Of a stretch of DNA of 13,136 bases, positions 7,508-13,136 are shown one piece after another. Numbering within the stretch: position 1 is the first letter of the stretch; each line of letters begins with the position of its first letter. The stretch lies in assembly GCA_029932425.1 (NCBI GenBank), contig JAOZQC010000028.1, positions 1 through 13,136 on the forward strand, in the 5' to 3' direction. Below the pieces are notes generated by a model that was given only the letters and a program-made list of their open reading frames with translations, was not told the origin of the DNA and made no database searches. The translations under genes and the position numbers were made by a program. The stretch is from Planctomycetota bacterium (lineage in GTDB: Bacteria; Planctomycetota; JAJSAM01).

Positions 7508-7921
7508 ATGAGCATCCCCATGCGCTACGAGACGAGCTACCGCTGGTCGGGTGAAGGCGACCGGGGGGAGACAACGGTTCCGGAGCACGCGCCCCTCCCC
7601 GTGGGTGGACCCGAGGGAGAGGACCACTACAGCGCCGAGCACCTCCTGGTGGCGGCGGCGGAGATCTGCCTCGCCAATACTTTCTTCTTCCTCGCCGAGC
7701 GCTCCGGGCTCGAGGTGTCCTCCTACGAGTCGACGGCGGAAGGGGAGCTGGAGTACGTCCCGAAGGAGGGGTTCCGGTTCAAGAAGATCGTCCTCCGGCC
7801 CGCGATCGCGGTCCGGGCGGAGGACCGGGAGCGCGCGGAGCGCTTCCTCGAGAAGGCCCACCAGGCCTGCCTCATCGCCCGCTCCCTGAGCACGCCGGTG
7901 GAGGTCCAGGCGCGCTGGTGA
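7508..7921 (+). CDS. OsmC/Ohr-family thiol peroxidase-like protein
   Basis: A 137-aa cytoplasmic protein with the OsmC layout: an N-terminal beta part (about 1-40), the helix carrying the first cysteine (SAEHLLVAAAEICLANTF, C54), a second beta part (ESTAEGELEYV through KIVLRPAIAV, about 74-102), and the helix with the second cysteine (EKAHQACLIARSL, C121). In the family these two cysteines reduce organic hydroperoxides and can also act on reactive sulfur species. Both are kept here, although the usual proline after the second cysteine (CP) is leucine, so substrate preference may differ. GGGAG lies seven bases before the ATG. It follows the MerR-type regulator on the same strand and converges with the TauE-like exporter. 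Length is normal. Confidence 0.85.
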   Translation: MSIPMRYETSYRWSGEGDRGETTVPEHAPLPVGGPEGEDHYSAEHLLVAAAEICLANTFFFLAERSGLEVSSYESTAEGELEYVPKEGFRFKKIVLRPAIAVRAEDRERAERFLEKAHQACLIARSLSTPVEVQARW

Positions 7922-7922
7922 C

Positions 7923-7997
7923 GGTGCCGGCCGTACGGCGCGGCCACGCGGTGCGGCGATCGTTGCGCGCGCCCGCGCACCACGGCGTGCCGGCGCC
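7923..7997. terminator. Large GC-rich imperfect hairpin between convergent genes
   Basis: The 95 bp between two convergent stop codons hold a nested inverted repeat. GGTGCCGG (7923-7930) faces CCGGCGCC (7990-7997) with one G:T pair. CACGCGGTGCG (7945-7955) faces CGCACC (7976-7981) and GCGTG (7985-7989) with a three-base bulge. There is no T-run on either side, so classical intrinsic termination is not supported. A factor-assisted or bidirectional transcription block is the simplest role. Confidence 0.4.
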
Positions 7998-8016
7998 TGA
8001 TGCTTCGAGATCCGCC

Positions 8017-8814
8017 CTACGTGGTACGTAGCGCGTTGGCGAGCATGATCCCCGCCGCGATGAGGGTGGTCACCGCGAAGAGGAGCTTCAGGTGCTTCGG
8101 GCGACTCTTCAGCGCGAACCGGCCCCCGAGCGCGCCGCCCACCACCGTCACCGCCGCCAGGGGGACGGCCCAGGCCGGGTGGAAGTCGCCCCGGAGCGCG
8201 TGGCCGGTGAAACCCATGAGGGCGGTGGCCCCGATGAGCGTGGAAGCGGTCCCCACCGCGATCCGCACGGGAACCCGGCAGGCCAGCACCATGAGCGGCA
8301 CCAGGAAGGAGCCCCCGGATACTCCGACCATTCCCGAGCCGAACCCCGAGAGCACCGTGACCGGCACCACGAGCCGGAGGTCCACCTCGTAGAGCCGCCC
8401 CCCCGCCGAAAACCGCCAGCGCAGGAACCGGGGCCTGCCTTCCGGTTCCCCCGCCTCCGGGAACGGGATGAGCATGAGGATCCCCGCCAGCGCCAGGAAG
8501 CCCGAGAACACGAACTTCAAGGTGTGCCCGCTGAACCCGTGCGAACCGTAGCCTCCCACGAACGCCGCGGAAGCGGTGAGCGACCCGATGAGGAGCGCCA
8601 GGTGCCAGACCACCACCCGGTGTTTCTGGAATACCACGAAGGCGGAGACCGCGGTGGCGAGGAGGATGAACTGCCCGGTGGCGGCCGCCTGGTGCATGGG
8701 CATGCCGGCCAGGACCAGCACCAGGACGTAGAAGTTCCCGCCCCCTCGCCCGGCCATGGTCATCACCACGGCCAGGAAGAAGACGACGGCGGCGACAAGG
8801 AGAAGAGTGGTCAC
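8017..8814 (-). CDS. TauE/SafE (DUF81) family membrane exporter
   Basis: A 265-aa integral inner-membrane protein with about eight hydrophobic segments. It shows the internal duplication of the family: GRGGGNFYVLVLVLAGM followed by QAAATGQF in the first half, and GVSGGSFLVPLMVLA followed by RIAVGTAS in the second. Members export sulfite, sulfoacetate or other sulfur anions. I chose GTG 8814 because it overlaps the rhodanese stop as GTGA and restores the full first membrane helix (LLLVAAVVFFLAVV); the internal ATG near AVVMTM would cut that helix. No strong ribosome site is seen, which fits translational coupling. The rhodanese partner supports a sulfur-compound substrate. The C-terminus ends shortly after the last helix, so the gene looks complete. 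Confidence 0.87.
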   Translation of the reverse strand: MTTLLLVAAVVFFLAVVMTMAGRGGGNFYVLVLVLAGMPMHQAAATGQFILLATAVSAFVVFQKHRVVVWHLALLIGSLTASAAFVGGYGSHGFSGHTLKFVFSGFLALAGILMLIPFPEAGEPEGRPRFLRWRFSAGGRLYEVDLRLVVPVTVLSGFGSGMVGVSGGSFLVPLMVLACRVPVRIAVGTASTLIGATALMGFTGHALRGDFHPAWAVPLAAVTVVGGALGGRFALKSRPKHLKLLFAVTTLIAAGIMLANALRTT

Positions 8815-9209
8815 GGGTCGGCCCGGCCCCGGAGACGCGCCAGGATCCTCCCCGGCTTGAGGGCCGTGGTGAGATCGGGGTATCCGCCCTCGATGATGCG
8901 AACGTCCTCGAAGCCCTCCGTCCTGAGGTAGAGCCAGGCCATGGCGGACCGGGTCGAAGCCGGGCAGAAGATCCCGATCGGGCGGTCCCTCGGGATCTCC
9001 CCCACTCGATCGGGCAGCTCGTGGAGAGGAACGTGCAGGGACAGGATGCCCTCGTGCCCGCCGAGCGGAAACGCGAGCGACTCCGCCTCCTCCGTGGTCC
9101 GGACGTCCAAAAAGAGCCCCTCCCCGCGATCGAGGAACTCCCCGGCGGTGATCTTGTGCCGCCCCGCTCCGAAGTACTCGAGCGTCAGGCTCCTCAGGAC
9201 TTCCCGCAT
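8811..9209 (-). CDS. Single-domain rhodanese-like sulfurtransferase
   Basis: A 132-aa soluble protein with one rhodanese domain. LFLDVRTTEEAE (32-43) is the usual N-terminal strand and CH2A-like motif. The active-site loop is FCPASTRS with catalytic C82 and R87, the CxxxxR spacing of the family. IIEGGYPD (105-112) is the typical C-terminal signature. C82 would carry a persulfide; likely donors or acceptors are thiosulfate, polysulfide or glutathione persulfide. GAGGAT lies five bases before the ATG at 9209. The stop overlaps the exporter's GTG start (GTGA), so the two are cotranslated. The first ~25 residues precede the domain and are duplicated in the decayed copy beyond the porin gene. Confidence 0.88.
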   Translation of the reverse strand: MREVLRSLTLEYFGAGRHKITAGEFLDRGEGLFLDVRTTEEAESLAFPLGGHEGILSLHVPLHELPDRVGEIPRDRPIGIFCPASTRSAMAWLYLRTEGFEDVRIIEGGYPDLTTALKPGRILARLRGRADP

Positions 9210-9300
9210 GTCGTATCCTCGGCGTCCGCGGCGGCTCCCCCTCGACGATCATTCTGGGAGGGGAGCACGCCGAGGGAGAATGTTTTCCGGCCGGTGCCGC
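9138..9300. repeat. Direct repeat copy A (rhodanese 5' end and upstream DNA)
   Basis: This segment aligns with 10829-10990 in the same orientation at an offset of 1691 then 1690 bp (one single-base gap). I judge identity by eye at about three quarters. The best-kept core runs from about 9156 to 9204, including TGCCGCCCCGCTCCGAAGT (9157-9175) and AGGCTCCTCAGGAC. Copy A covers the first ~24 codons of the intact rhodanese and about 90 bp upstream of its start, including most of the divergent region shared with the porin gene. Confidence 0.85.
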
Positions 9301-9307
9301 ACACCGG
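9291..9307. promoter_or_regulatory. Perfect inverted repeat upstream of the porin gene
   Basis: CCGGTG-CCGCA-CACCGG is a 6-bp perfect inverted repeat with a 5-bp centre, ending six bases before the porin's GAGGG ribosome site. It lies in the 113-bp divergent region between rhodanese and porin and could be an operator or a 5'-leader hairpin. No credible -35/-10 pair was found in either direction, so the promoters remain unplaced. Confidence 0.35.
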
Positions 9308-9322
9308 ATCCCGAGGGCATCC

Positions 9323-10702
9323 ATGAAGCGTCTCCTCCTCTTCCTCGCGCTCCTTCTCCTTCTCCCGCTCCGGCCCGTGGGGCCCGCCCGGGCCGCGCCC
9401 GGCGGCGACGACCTGGACCGGCGCCTGCAGTCCCTGGAAGACCTCGTCAAGAAGCAGCAGGAGGAGATCCGCGATCTCCGGGCCGCGCTGGAAGACAAGT
9501 CGGAGAGGCCCGATCCCCTGGGCCGCGAGATGGACCGGCTCCTGGGGAAGATCTCCGCGTCCGGGATGGAGGAACCGGGGACGCTCCGGGCCCGGTTCAC
9601 CGACGGCCTCGAGTTCGTGAGCCCGGACCGGACCTTCGACATCCGGGTGGGCGGCCGGATCATGGAGGACTTCGGCTTCCCCCACGCGGACCGGAGCCTG
9701 GAGCGGGCCTTCGGCTCCTTCGACAGCCGCACGGAGTTCCGGAGGACGACCTTTCTCGTGGCGGGCCGCATCCACGGCCGGGTGGGGTTCAAGGCGGAGT
9801 ACGACTTCTCCTCCGGCACCCCCCACTACAAGGACGTGTGGCTGGGCCTTCGCGAGGTGCCCGTCCTCGGGCGCATCCGGGTGGGCAACGTGAAGGAGCC
9901 GTTCTCCCTGGAGAAGCTCACCAGCCTGAAACACACCACCTTCCTGGAGAGAGGCCTGCCCACGGCCCTCGCCATCGACCGCCGGACCGGGGTGTGCATC
10001 GACAACGAGGCGCTCGACGGGACCCTCTTCTGGAGCATCGCCATTCAGAACGACACGAACTCGGTGGGCCGGGGAACCACGGGGAAGAACGTCGCGGGGC
10101 GCGTGGTATGGCTTCCCCTGCGCGACGACGAGAACCATCACCTCGCGCACCTCGGCCTCTCCCTCGCCCGCCGGGATCCAGCGGGGGGGGAGGCCCGGAT
10201 CCGCACTCATGCCGAGATCCACACCCTACCCGTGGTGAGCGACACGGGAGACTTCGCCGCCGACGTCTCCCGTCTGGTCGGCCTGGAGGCGGCCGCGGTG
10301 TGGGGGCCGTTCTCCGCCCAGGGAGAGTACGTGACGGACTTCGTTCGGAACGGGGACGCGGCGAACCCCACCTTCTCGGGCGCCTACCTCTACGTGAGCT
10401 GGTTCCTCACCGGGGAGAACCGGCCCGCCCACGGGGGTATTTTCACGCGGGTGCGGCCCCGGACGAACTTTGGGGCCGGGGGCGCGGGAGCCTTCGAGAT
10501 CGCCCTCCGCTGGTCACACCTGGACCTCGACGACGGAGGCCTGTTCCGGGACCGGGAAGGGGGGAAGGTCACCGACTGGACCCTCGGCCTGAACTGGTAC
10601 CTGAACCCCAACACCCGGGCCACGCTGAACGGGGTCCGGAGTCGGGTGGCGGGGGTCGGCATCGTCTACGCCCTGGGCATGCGGGTCCAGGTCGAGTTCT
10701 GA
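9323..10702 (+). CDS. OprP/OprO-type phosphate-selective porin family protein
   Basis: A 459-aa outer-membrane beta-barrel protein. Residues 1-24 form a signal peptide: KR, a leucine-rich core, then PARA with likely cleavage before APGG. Residues 30-57 are a heptad-like coiled coil (LDRRLQSLEDLV, EEIRDLRAALED), as seen at the N-terminus of many such porins. The barrel begins near ARFTDGLEF and shows alternating strands such as RIHGRVGFKAEYDFS, RIRVGNVKEPFS and WTLGLNWYL. FLERGLPTALAIDRRTGV matches a characteristic central region of the family. The chain ends VQVEF, with the terminal phenylalanine used for barrel assembly. GAGGG sits five bases before the ATG. Family members pass phosphate, polyphosphate or other anions; specificity here is not readable. 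It is divergent from the rhodanese-exporter pair and flanked by direct repeats. Confidence 0.88.
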   Translation: MKRLLLFLALLLLLPLRPVGPARAAPGGDDLDRRLQSLEDLVKKQQEEIRDLRAALEDKSERPDPLGREMDRLLGKISASGMEEPGTLRARFTDGLEFVSPDRTFDIRVGGRIMEDFGFPHADRSLERAFGSFDSRTEFRRTTFLVAGRIHGRVGFKAEYDFSSGTPHYKDVWLGLREVPVLGRIRVGNVKEPFSLEKLTSLKHTTFLERGLPTALAIDRRTGVCIDNEALDGTLFWSIAIQNDTNSVGRGTTGKNVAGRVVWLPLRDDENHHLAHLGLSLARRDPAGGEARIRTHAEIHTLPVVSDTGDFAADVSRLVGLEAAAVWGPFSAQGEYVTDFVRNGDAANPTFSGAYLYVSWFLTGENRPAHGGIFTRVRPRTNFGAGGAGAFEIALRWSHLDLDDGGLFRDREGGKVTDWTLGLNWYLNPNTRATLNGVRSRVAGVGIVYALGMRVQVEF

Positions 10703-10711
10703 CGGGAGAAC

Positions 10712-10942
10712 CTACCGGCCGAGGGCTCGCCGCAGCGCGGCCTCCACCTCCTCCGGGGAGACGTCGCCCACCGTCCCGAGCTTCCTTCCGCCCGTGGGGT
10801 CGAGGAGGAGGAGGGAAGGGAACTCCTCCTCCCCGGTGGTCATCTCGTGCCGCCCCGCTCCGAAGTCTTCGAGCGTAAGGCTCCTCAGGACCTCCCGCCT
10901 GGCGTCGCCTCGGCGACCCTGACGTCTTCCCTCGGCGATCAC
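10712..10942 (-). pseudogene. Decayed rhodanese N-terminus joined to a thioredoxin-like C-terminal tail
   Basis: The frame reads REVLRSLTLEDFGAGRHE, nearly identical to residues 2-19 of the rhodanese at 8811-9209. The codon matching that gene's ATG is AGG here (10898-10900), one base changed. After TTGEE the sequence leaves rhodanese and continues FPSLLLLDPTGGRKL, then GDVSPEEVEAALRRAL, which resembles the end of a thioredoxin-fold protein. The rhodanese active loop and any CxxC motif are absent. A GTG at 10942 could still open the frame (76 aa), so expression of a short hybrid is not excluded. The likely history is duplication, then deletion into a neighbouring thioredoxin-family gene. The stop lies nine bases past the porin stop, convergent to it. 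Confidence 0.7.
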
Positions 10943-10990
10943 TCTGCGGGGTAGGCAGCGCGGAGGAGATTCGTTTTCGGCCGGGGCCGC
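10829..10990. repeat. Direct repeat copy B, diverged partner of 9138-9300
   Basis: Second copy of the rhodanese 5' region in the same orientation, on the far side of the porin gene. Matching continues past the coding part into upstream DNA, for example CGATCACTCTG against CGATCATTCTG and GTTTTCGGCCGG against GTTTTCCGGCCGG. The duplication therefore included non-coding sequence. The divergence and the lost start codon say it is not recent. Confidence 0.85.
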
Positions 10991-11037
10991 GGGCGCGGGC
11001 GCTTTCGAGATCGTGCGCCCCCCTTTCCGCCGCTCCC

Positions 11038-11066
11038 TTGCCGCCGTTCCGGGTTTCCGGTAGGCT
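11038..11066 (+). promoter_or_regulatory. Candidate promoter of the 267-aa unknown gene
   Basis: TTGCCG (11038-11043) and TAGGCT (11061-11066) are separated by exactly 17 bp. The -35 matches the sigma70 consensus at four of six positions and the -10 at three. The predicted start near 11073 leaves a very short leader that still contains GGAGGG (11073-11078). Confidence 0.35.
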
Positions 11067-11085
11067 GAACGTGGAGGGAACGCAC

Positions 11086-11889
11086 ATGCCCGTCACCCGC
11101 GACCCCGGCCCCCAGGAAGCGCCGCAGGATCCGAGCGAGATGCTCTCCAAGCTCTTCCACACCGAGGCCGCGCTCGCGAAGTTCCTGGGGGAGCTGGAGA
11201 GCAGCCCCGCCCCCCGCGGCCGCCTCGGACCCGCGGGGATGGATCCTCCCGCGGTGCGGAGCACCACGATCACCTCTCCCGTGACGGGACATCAGCCCAC
11301 CGGCGGGCGGATCCAGGGGCCGGAGGGCCTCTCGTCGGGAGAGCTGCCGCAGCTCCCCACCTTCGACCACTTCCTCGCCCAGGCCCGGAAGCTCCGGGAG
11401 ACCGTCCGGGAGGAGCTCGGGGTGGACCAGCTCTCGCCGGAGCAGTGGGGGGAAGCGGTGCAGGAGGCGATCGAGACCTTCAAGGCCTCCCTGGACGCCG
11501 CCGGGCTCCAGGGACGCGAGGGGGACGATCTCCTTCTCCGGTACCTGGAGCTCTGGGAACGCGTCCTCGCCTACAACATCCTGGATCTCGCCTCCCTCCA
11601 GTACGTGGTGGCCGAGTACCACGTCCCCGGGGCCAACGACAACATCGTTTACGGGTACCGCACCCTCACCTCCCCGAGCGCGCTGGAGATCGTCCGCCGG
11701 GAGATCGAGGCGCTGGGCTACATCTACCTGCAGATCCCCATGGAGGGGGTTCCCGCGGGGACCTACGTCCACGAGACGAGCGCCGCCGGGCAGTCCTACC
11801 TCCGGTACTTCGAGCACAACCGCAACACGCTCTTCCGCGGCACGACGCACGCGCGGGCACGGGGGAACGCCCCCGACGACGTTCCCTGA
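11086..11889 (+). CDS. Conserved-looking soluble protein of unknown function
   Basis: I do not recognise this 267-aa protein. The ATG at 11086 has GGAGGG seven bases before it; longer frames from TTG 11038 lack such a site. There is no signal peptide and no membrane segment. Residues 1-90 are Pro/Gly/Ser-rich and probably flexible, apart from a short helix (SEMLSKLFHTEAALAKFLGELE, 18-39). Residues 92-175 are mostly helical and charged (FDHFLAQARKLRETVREELG, WGEAVQEAIETFKASL, LLRYLELWERVLAYNILDLA). Residues 176-255 look mixed and are the most distinctive: YHVPGANDNIVYGYRTLTS, GYIYLQIPMEGVPAGTY and YFEHNRNTLFRGTTHAR. There are no cysteines, so metal or redox chemistry through thiols is unlikely. 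It is probably monocistronic, converging with the RND gene. Confidence 0.75.
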   Translation: MPVTRDPGPQEAPQDPSEMLSKLFHTEAALAKFLGELESSPAPRGRLGPAGMDPPAVRSTTITSPVTGHQPTGGRIQGPEGLSSGELPQLPTFDHFLAQARKLRETVREELGVDQLSPEQWGEAVQEAIETFKASLDAAGLQGREGDDLLLRYLELWERVLAYNILDLASLQYVVAEYHVPGANDNIVYGYRTLTSPSALEIVRREIEALGYIYLQIPMEGVPAGTYVHETSAAGQSYLRYFEHNRNTLFRGTTHARARGNAPDDVP

Positions 11890-11913
11890 CGCCGCCTCGG
11901 GATCTTCACCCGC

Positions 11914-11931
11914 CGGCGCGGCCTCGCGCCG
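11914..11931. terminator. GC-rich hairpin between convergent genes
   Basis: CGGCGCG-gcct-CGCGCCG is a perfect 7-bp stem with a 4-base loop in the 58-bp gap between the 267-aa gene and the RND gene, which converge here. There is no T-run on either strand, so it is at best a weak or factor-assisted bidirectional terminator. Confidence 0.45.
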
Positions 11932-11947
11932 CGGCGAACCCTTCCCG

Positions 11948-13136
11948 TCAGGAACGGGCGACCGCACTCCCGCCGAATACGAAGCGGAAGAACCGGCCGG
12001 TGTTCACCGCGAGGGAGTCCAGGGTCGAGTAGAAGACGGGGATCACGATCATGGTGAGGAAGGTGCCCGCCAGGAGACCGGTGGCGGCCGCGATCCCGAG
12101 CGGGCTCATCCTCTCCAGCCCCACCGCCATCTCGAACACCAGGGGAGCGAGCCCCACGATGGTGGAGACCGTGGTCATGAGGATGGGGCGGATGCGGAGG
12201 CGCACGGACTCCAGGATCGCCTCGTCCCTCGGCACGCCCCTCCGGCGCGCCCTCAGGATGAAGTCGAGCAGGAGGATGCTGTTGTTCACGATGGTGCCGC
12301 CGAGCAGGATGAGCCCCATGGTGGCGGGCTTGCACAGGGGCGTGTCGAAGAGGAGGAGGCCCCACAGGGCCCCCGCCACCGCGAGGGGGATGGCGGCCAT
12401 GATCGTGAGCGGGTGGCGGAACGACCGGAACATGGCGAGGAGCAGGAAGTAGAGGAGGACGATGCCGATCTGGAGCGCGCCCCCCATCTCCCGGCCGCCC
12501 TTCTTCATGTCGGCGGGGGTTCCCGACATCTCGATGGTGTAGCCCTCGGGAGGATGGATCGCCCGCAGCCGCTTCGCCGCCGCCGCCGCCACGTGCTGGA
12601 TCGTGGCCACCCGGTTCACCCCGGTGATGTCGATGGTCGCCCGGAGCCTCTCCCGGGTGAGGAAGGGCTGGTCCCGGCCGGGGACGATCTCCGCCACGGC
12701 CCGGAGGGGGACGGGACCGAACCGGCTCGTCACGTAGGCCTCCCCGAGGTCGGCCGCCGCCGCGAGGTCCCTCCCCGCGTACCGCACGCGGATGGGGATG
12801 TCGAGGGAACCGGAGAGCCGCATGGCGCTCGCGGGCACCCCCTTCACCGCCGCTTTGAGCTCCGCGGCGATCCCCGCGGGGGTCACGCCGTAGAGGCGCG
12901 CCAGGACCGGGTCCAGGAGCACGTCCTGCTCGCGCTTGTCCAGGTACCAGCTCCGCCGCACGTCCAAGAGCCCCGGAACCCCCTTCAGGGCGGCCAGGCA
13001 CCGGTCCGCCAGACGGTCGAGCACCACCGGGTCGGGACCGCTGATGATGAGGTCCAGCGGCGCCTTCGTGGTGGAGAGCGGCGTGGCCCCGTACTCGCTC
13101 ACCCGGAAGCTCTTGATGCCGGGCATCCCCCGGAGT
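11948..13136 (-). CDS. RND-family efflux pump permease, C-terminal part (cut by window edge)
   Basis: An open minus-strand frame enters from the right edge and ends at TGA 11948-11950, giving about 395 residues of what is normally a ~1000-aa inner-membrane transporter. The first ~190 visible residues are the second periplasmic porter region (PLDLIISGPDPVVLDRLAD, GLLDVRRSWYLDKREQDVLLDP, FGPVPLRAVAEIVPG). Then come the C-terminal membrane helices with family signatures: GGTIVNNSILLLDF, RLRIRPILMTTVSTIVGLAP and PLGIAAATGLLAGTFLTM followed by VIPVFY. Such pumps use proton influx to export drugs, metals or other solutes through a periplasmic adaptor and an outer-membrane channel. The in-frame ATG at 13126 is internal, since the frame continues upstream. 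Heavy-metal and drug subfamilies cannot be separated from this half; the intramembrane proton-relay residues lie upstream, outside the window. Confidence 0.92.
   Translation of the reverse strand, partial: LRGMPGIKSFRVSEYGATPLSTTKAPLDLIISGPDPVVLDRLADRCLAALKGVPGLLDVRRSWYLDKREQDVLLDPVLARLYGVTPAGIAAELKAAVKGVPASAMRLSGSLDIPIRVRYAGRDLAAAADLGEAYVTSRFGPVPLRAVAEIVPGRDQPFLTRERLRATIDITGVNRVATIQHVAAAAAKRLRAIHPPEGYTIEMSGTPADMKKGGREMGGALQIGIVLLYFLLLAMFRSFRHPLTIMAAIPLAVAGALWGLLLFDTPLCKPATMGLILLGGTIVNNSILLLDFILRARRRGVPRDEAILESVRLRIRPILMTTVSTIVGLAPLVFEMAVGLERMSPLGIAAATGLLAGTFLTMIVIPVFYSTLDSLAVNTGRFFRFVFGGSAVARS

Noticed and set aside
8941..10878. Long plus-strand frame across the rhodanese and the porin gene in a different frame
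   Set aside because: It is compositionally biased, matches no family, and overlaps a porin with signal peptide, barrel strands and a terminal phenylalanine in the true frame.
9138..10990. Direct repeats as ends of an insertion sequence or composite transposon around the porin
   Set aside because: No transposase, no terminal inverted repeats and no short target-site duplication are seen. The repeats are pieces of a rhodanese gene, so simple duplication explains them better.
11038..11085. Extension of the unknown 267-aa gene to a TTG codon at 11038
   Set aside because: No ribosome site before the TTG, and GGAGGG lies seven bases before ATG 11086. The TTG coincides with the candidate -35 box.
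1..13136. CRISPR array, tRNA or rRNA genes, or prophage structural genes
   Set aside because: No regularly spaced repeats, cloverleaf-like segments, rRNA-like stretches or phage proteins were found on either strand by reading; a covariance-model scan was not possible.

Overview
The window is uniformly GC-rich and tightly coded. An OprP-type outer-membrane porin and an RND efflux pump point to a Gram-negative (diderm) bacterium. A fused 2-hydroxyacyl-CoA dehydratase-type activase, a family typical of anaerobes, suggests an anaerobic or facultative lineage such as a high-GC deltaproteobacterium or similar. This placement is inference; no rRNA or other taxonomic marker is present.

Layout. (1) 1-1366, minus strand: a type II restriction-modification pair. 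A beta-class, probably N4-cytosine, DNA methyltransferase is followed by a PD-(D/E)XK-like restriction endonuclease cut off by the left edge; the two overlap in TGATG. (2) 1603-6873, minus strand: a 320-aa class I SAM methyltransferase downstream of a 1412-aa protein that fuses two BcrAD/BadF/HgdC ATPase modules to a DUF2229/HgdB-like half. (3) 6874-6987: a dense divergent control region. It holds a MerR-type dyad, four alternating copies of CGGACT/AGTCCG, and a promoter that predicts a leaderless mRNA for the giant gene. (4) 6988-7921, plus strand: a MerR regulator carrying the three cysteines of the Hg(II) sensor at matching spacing, then an OsmC-like thiol peroxidase. (5) 7922-8016: a GC-rich inverted-repeat structure between convergent genes. 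(6) 8017-9209, minus strand: a single-domain rhodanese translationally coupled (GTGA overlap) to a TauE/SafE exporter. (7) 9323-10702, plus strand: an OprP/OprO-type porin, divergent from the rhodanese. (8) 10712-10942, minus strand: a decayed rhodanese N-terminus joined to a thioredoxin-like tail. This segment and its upstream DNA are a second, diverged copy of the rhodanese 5' region, so imperfect direct repeats of about 160 bp flank the porin. (9) 11086-11889, plus strand: a 267-aa soluble protein I do not recognise. (10) 11948-13136, minus strand: the C-terminal part of an RND pump that continues past the right edge.

How the genes fit together. The MerR regulator, OsmC-like protein, rhodanese, TauE exporter, porin and RND pump make a neighbourhood plausibly concerned with soft metals, reactive sulfur or oxidants, and anion traffic across the envelope. 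The restriction-modification pair is a separate defence module. I see no complete novel multigene system. The least explained items are the divergent control region, the rhodanese-derived repeats around the porin, and the 267-aa protein.
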